Translations under genes and position numbers: made by a program
Source of the DNA: Macropodus opercularis
Taxonomy: Eukaryota > Chordata > Actinopteri > Anabantiformes > Osphronemidae
Length of the DNA stretch: 64,000 nucleotides
Direction: 5' to 3'
NCBI GenBank assembly: GCA_030770545.1
Contig: JAUCMP010000026.1
Span: 6,304,501 to 6,368,500 of the forward strand
Notes under the pieces: generated by a model
Told to the model about the DNA's origin: nothing
The model's database searches: none
What the model saw: the letters and a program-made list of their open reading frames with translations, nothing else
Part shown: piece after piece, positions 62,481-64,000 of the stretch
How the letters are laid out: each line of letters starts with the position of its first letter
Numbering within the stretch: position 1 is the stretch's first letter

Positions 62481-64000
62481 CCGTGGCGTGTTTTTTTTTT
62501 TTTTGCCTTGTGCTCTGTTGGTGCCCGTAAAATGAAGCTGGTCTAAGCGGAAGGTTGGACCCGTGTTTATGTAACTGATCTGGGGACACTAGAGAGCGCC
62601 ACAGCCCCCTGGCAGCCTGTCCCCATGCTGCGTGTGGCGTCTGAGTGGGCACCTCCGTGAATTAAAATGAAAACATCCATCTACTCTGGAGGTGGAGGAT
62701 TCACGGCCACATTCTTCCTAGACGATGTAAAACGCGCAGAGCAGTTTCGGTCGACAGACTGGAGGAGCAGCCGACGTGTGTTTAGTTGCTGAACCGGTCT
62801 GCAAAGATTTTTTTTTTTGCTCCTTGATGGCCGATAAACAGACGCTGTACTGGTACATGCCGATGCATTTTCGTCCCTTTAACGCCAGAAAGCTACAGCA
62901 AACCGAAACGAAGCGTGTCTGTGTTCCTGCGTAACACTGACAAATGCGTCTGCTTTAACCAAGATTAGATTTATTTGGTTGTGATCAGCTTGGTAGAAGG
63001 CACAGACGCGTCATTTTGGAAGTTTCTTTTTTTTTTTTTTTTATCTCTCATCGAAATTAACGCATTGCCTTTATACTAAAAACATACGAGTTAAGCAACA
63101 GGAAAACCATGACGGGGACAGATTTTCTTGGGTGTGATTGTAACTATATTAGTAAATTTGGTCATTAAAAACTAGCCCGTCTCACTCCTCACACCTAATA
63201 AATGTTTTACAACAAGGCTTAATAAAGTTATTTTTAATTGTAGAAGAGCCAGCTGGCATATGGTACTTATTTGGTGGAAGGATGGGTGTGTGGGTATTTT
63301 TGGTTGAGTGAAAAGTCAGTAGAAAAACTTAAAACTAAAATCCCTGCTGTTTCCCGTTGCTGGTTGTAAGCCCCAGTTCTCTGAATAGTGGAGGAAGGAG
63401 ACTGTCCGCACAGTCTGTATAGTCTCTCTCGTTTACTTCAGTAATTCAGCACATTGTGTGCTCATTTTGAAACCCGTTTTATTTATATGGTGTCCTTAGG
63501 TATTGTTAATACTGTTAATAAACAAATTGATCTATGCATCGAAAAACTAATACATTCGATTCGATCCTTATATCCCAGCGCTTCTCAGTGCAGATGACAG
63601 ATAGAAATTGGATCAAATGTTCCTTTTGTCTGGTGTTTTAAGAAATCACTTGTGACGCCTCAGTCCCCTAAAACCGCACATGTCGGGGTTTACAAGAGTT
63701 TCCACAGCACCGGGCCAAACTTCACCATGCTGCCAAAATTGTGCGAGTGTGTGATGAAAGCCACCCGAGTGCAGAGCAGGCCCGTCTCACTGTCTGGTTC
63801 CCGTTAGGGGCTGTTTGTTTTGCTCTCCCCTTTGGACGGGGCTAAAGGTCTGATGTGATATTTGGGGCCAGCCTCCACCCACTCACTGTGTAAACGGACC
63901 CACCCAAATCTCAGCAAATGTGTGATCCAGACTGTGCAATTTCTGCTAAATTCCAAAAAGAGGTGGATTTGTGTCCGTGTTAAGAAGAATACTTTCACTC
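61500..64000 (+). other. qkia: quaking intron 1 (partial)
   Basis: The intron starts with GTGAGT and runs off the window. Its first 1 kb remains CpG-rich, continuing the promoter island. After about 62.6 kb the composition returns to background. T runs occur at 62491-62504 (14), 62808-62818 and 63027-63042 (16). A CTCF-core-like string on the minus strand lies at 62604-62612. Open frames in the GC-rich part (for example around 62.1-62.6 kb) are expected by chance in low-stop DNA and show no domain. Confidence 0.85.
63027..63042. repeat. poly-T run (16)
   Basis: Sixteen consecutive T bases in quaking intron 1. A 14-base T run lies at 62491-62504. Confidence 0.95.

Noticed and set aside
62121..62652. 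Long open frames on both strands in quaking intron 1
   Set aside because: They lie in the CpG island where stop codons are rare. No domain or splice structure supports coding.
1..64000. Bacterial-type operons, CRISPR arrays, phage or viral genes
   Set aside because: Gene structure, microsatellites and split exons show vertebrate nuclear DNA. No spaced direct repeats, ribosome-binding-site-led gene clusters or viral proteins were seen.

Overview
The window looks like teleost fish nuclear DNA. It is almost entirely non-coding, rich in CA/GT microsatellites, and carries short exons bounded by GT-AG introns. The exons belong to two vertebrate genes, both on the + strand. They were recognised by comparing translations with family sequences from memory; no search was run.

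Layout. (1) 1-6780: intronic or upstream sequence of pacrg with no exon I can recognise, and a decayed Tc1-like DNA transposon at about 5589-5915. (2) Three consecutive pacrg (parkin co-regulated gene) exons at 6781-6952, 12187-12336 and 51622-51782. They join in frame through two phase-1 introns of 5.2 kb and 39.3 kb and encode the last 160 residues of the protein, ending at a TGA followed by two AATAAA signals. The 5' exons lie left of the window. (3) About 9 kb of intergenic DNA. (4) A CpG-rich, TATA-less promoter region and the first coding exon (61355-61499) of a quaking (QKI-family) RNA-binding protein, most like the teleost qkia type. The window ends inside its first intron.

The two genes are not known to act together. 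PACRG is an axonemal protein at the inner junction of ciliary doublet microtubules. Quaking is a STAR-family RNA-binding protein controlling splicing, stability and translation. Their order and orientation match the human 6q26 arrangement (PRKN-PACRG-QKI), so this is conserved linkage. The 39 kb pacrg intron holds no gene I can support. It contains a perfect RFX X-box consensus and several AT-rich, homeodomain-site-rich blocks that resemble conserved non-coding elements, so regulatory content is the most likely interest here. I found no credible evidence of an undescribed multi-gene system.
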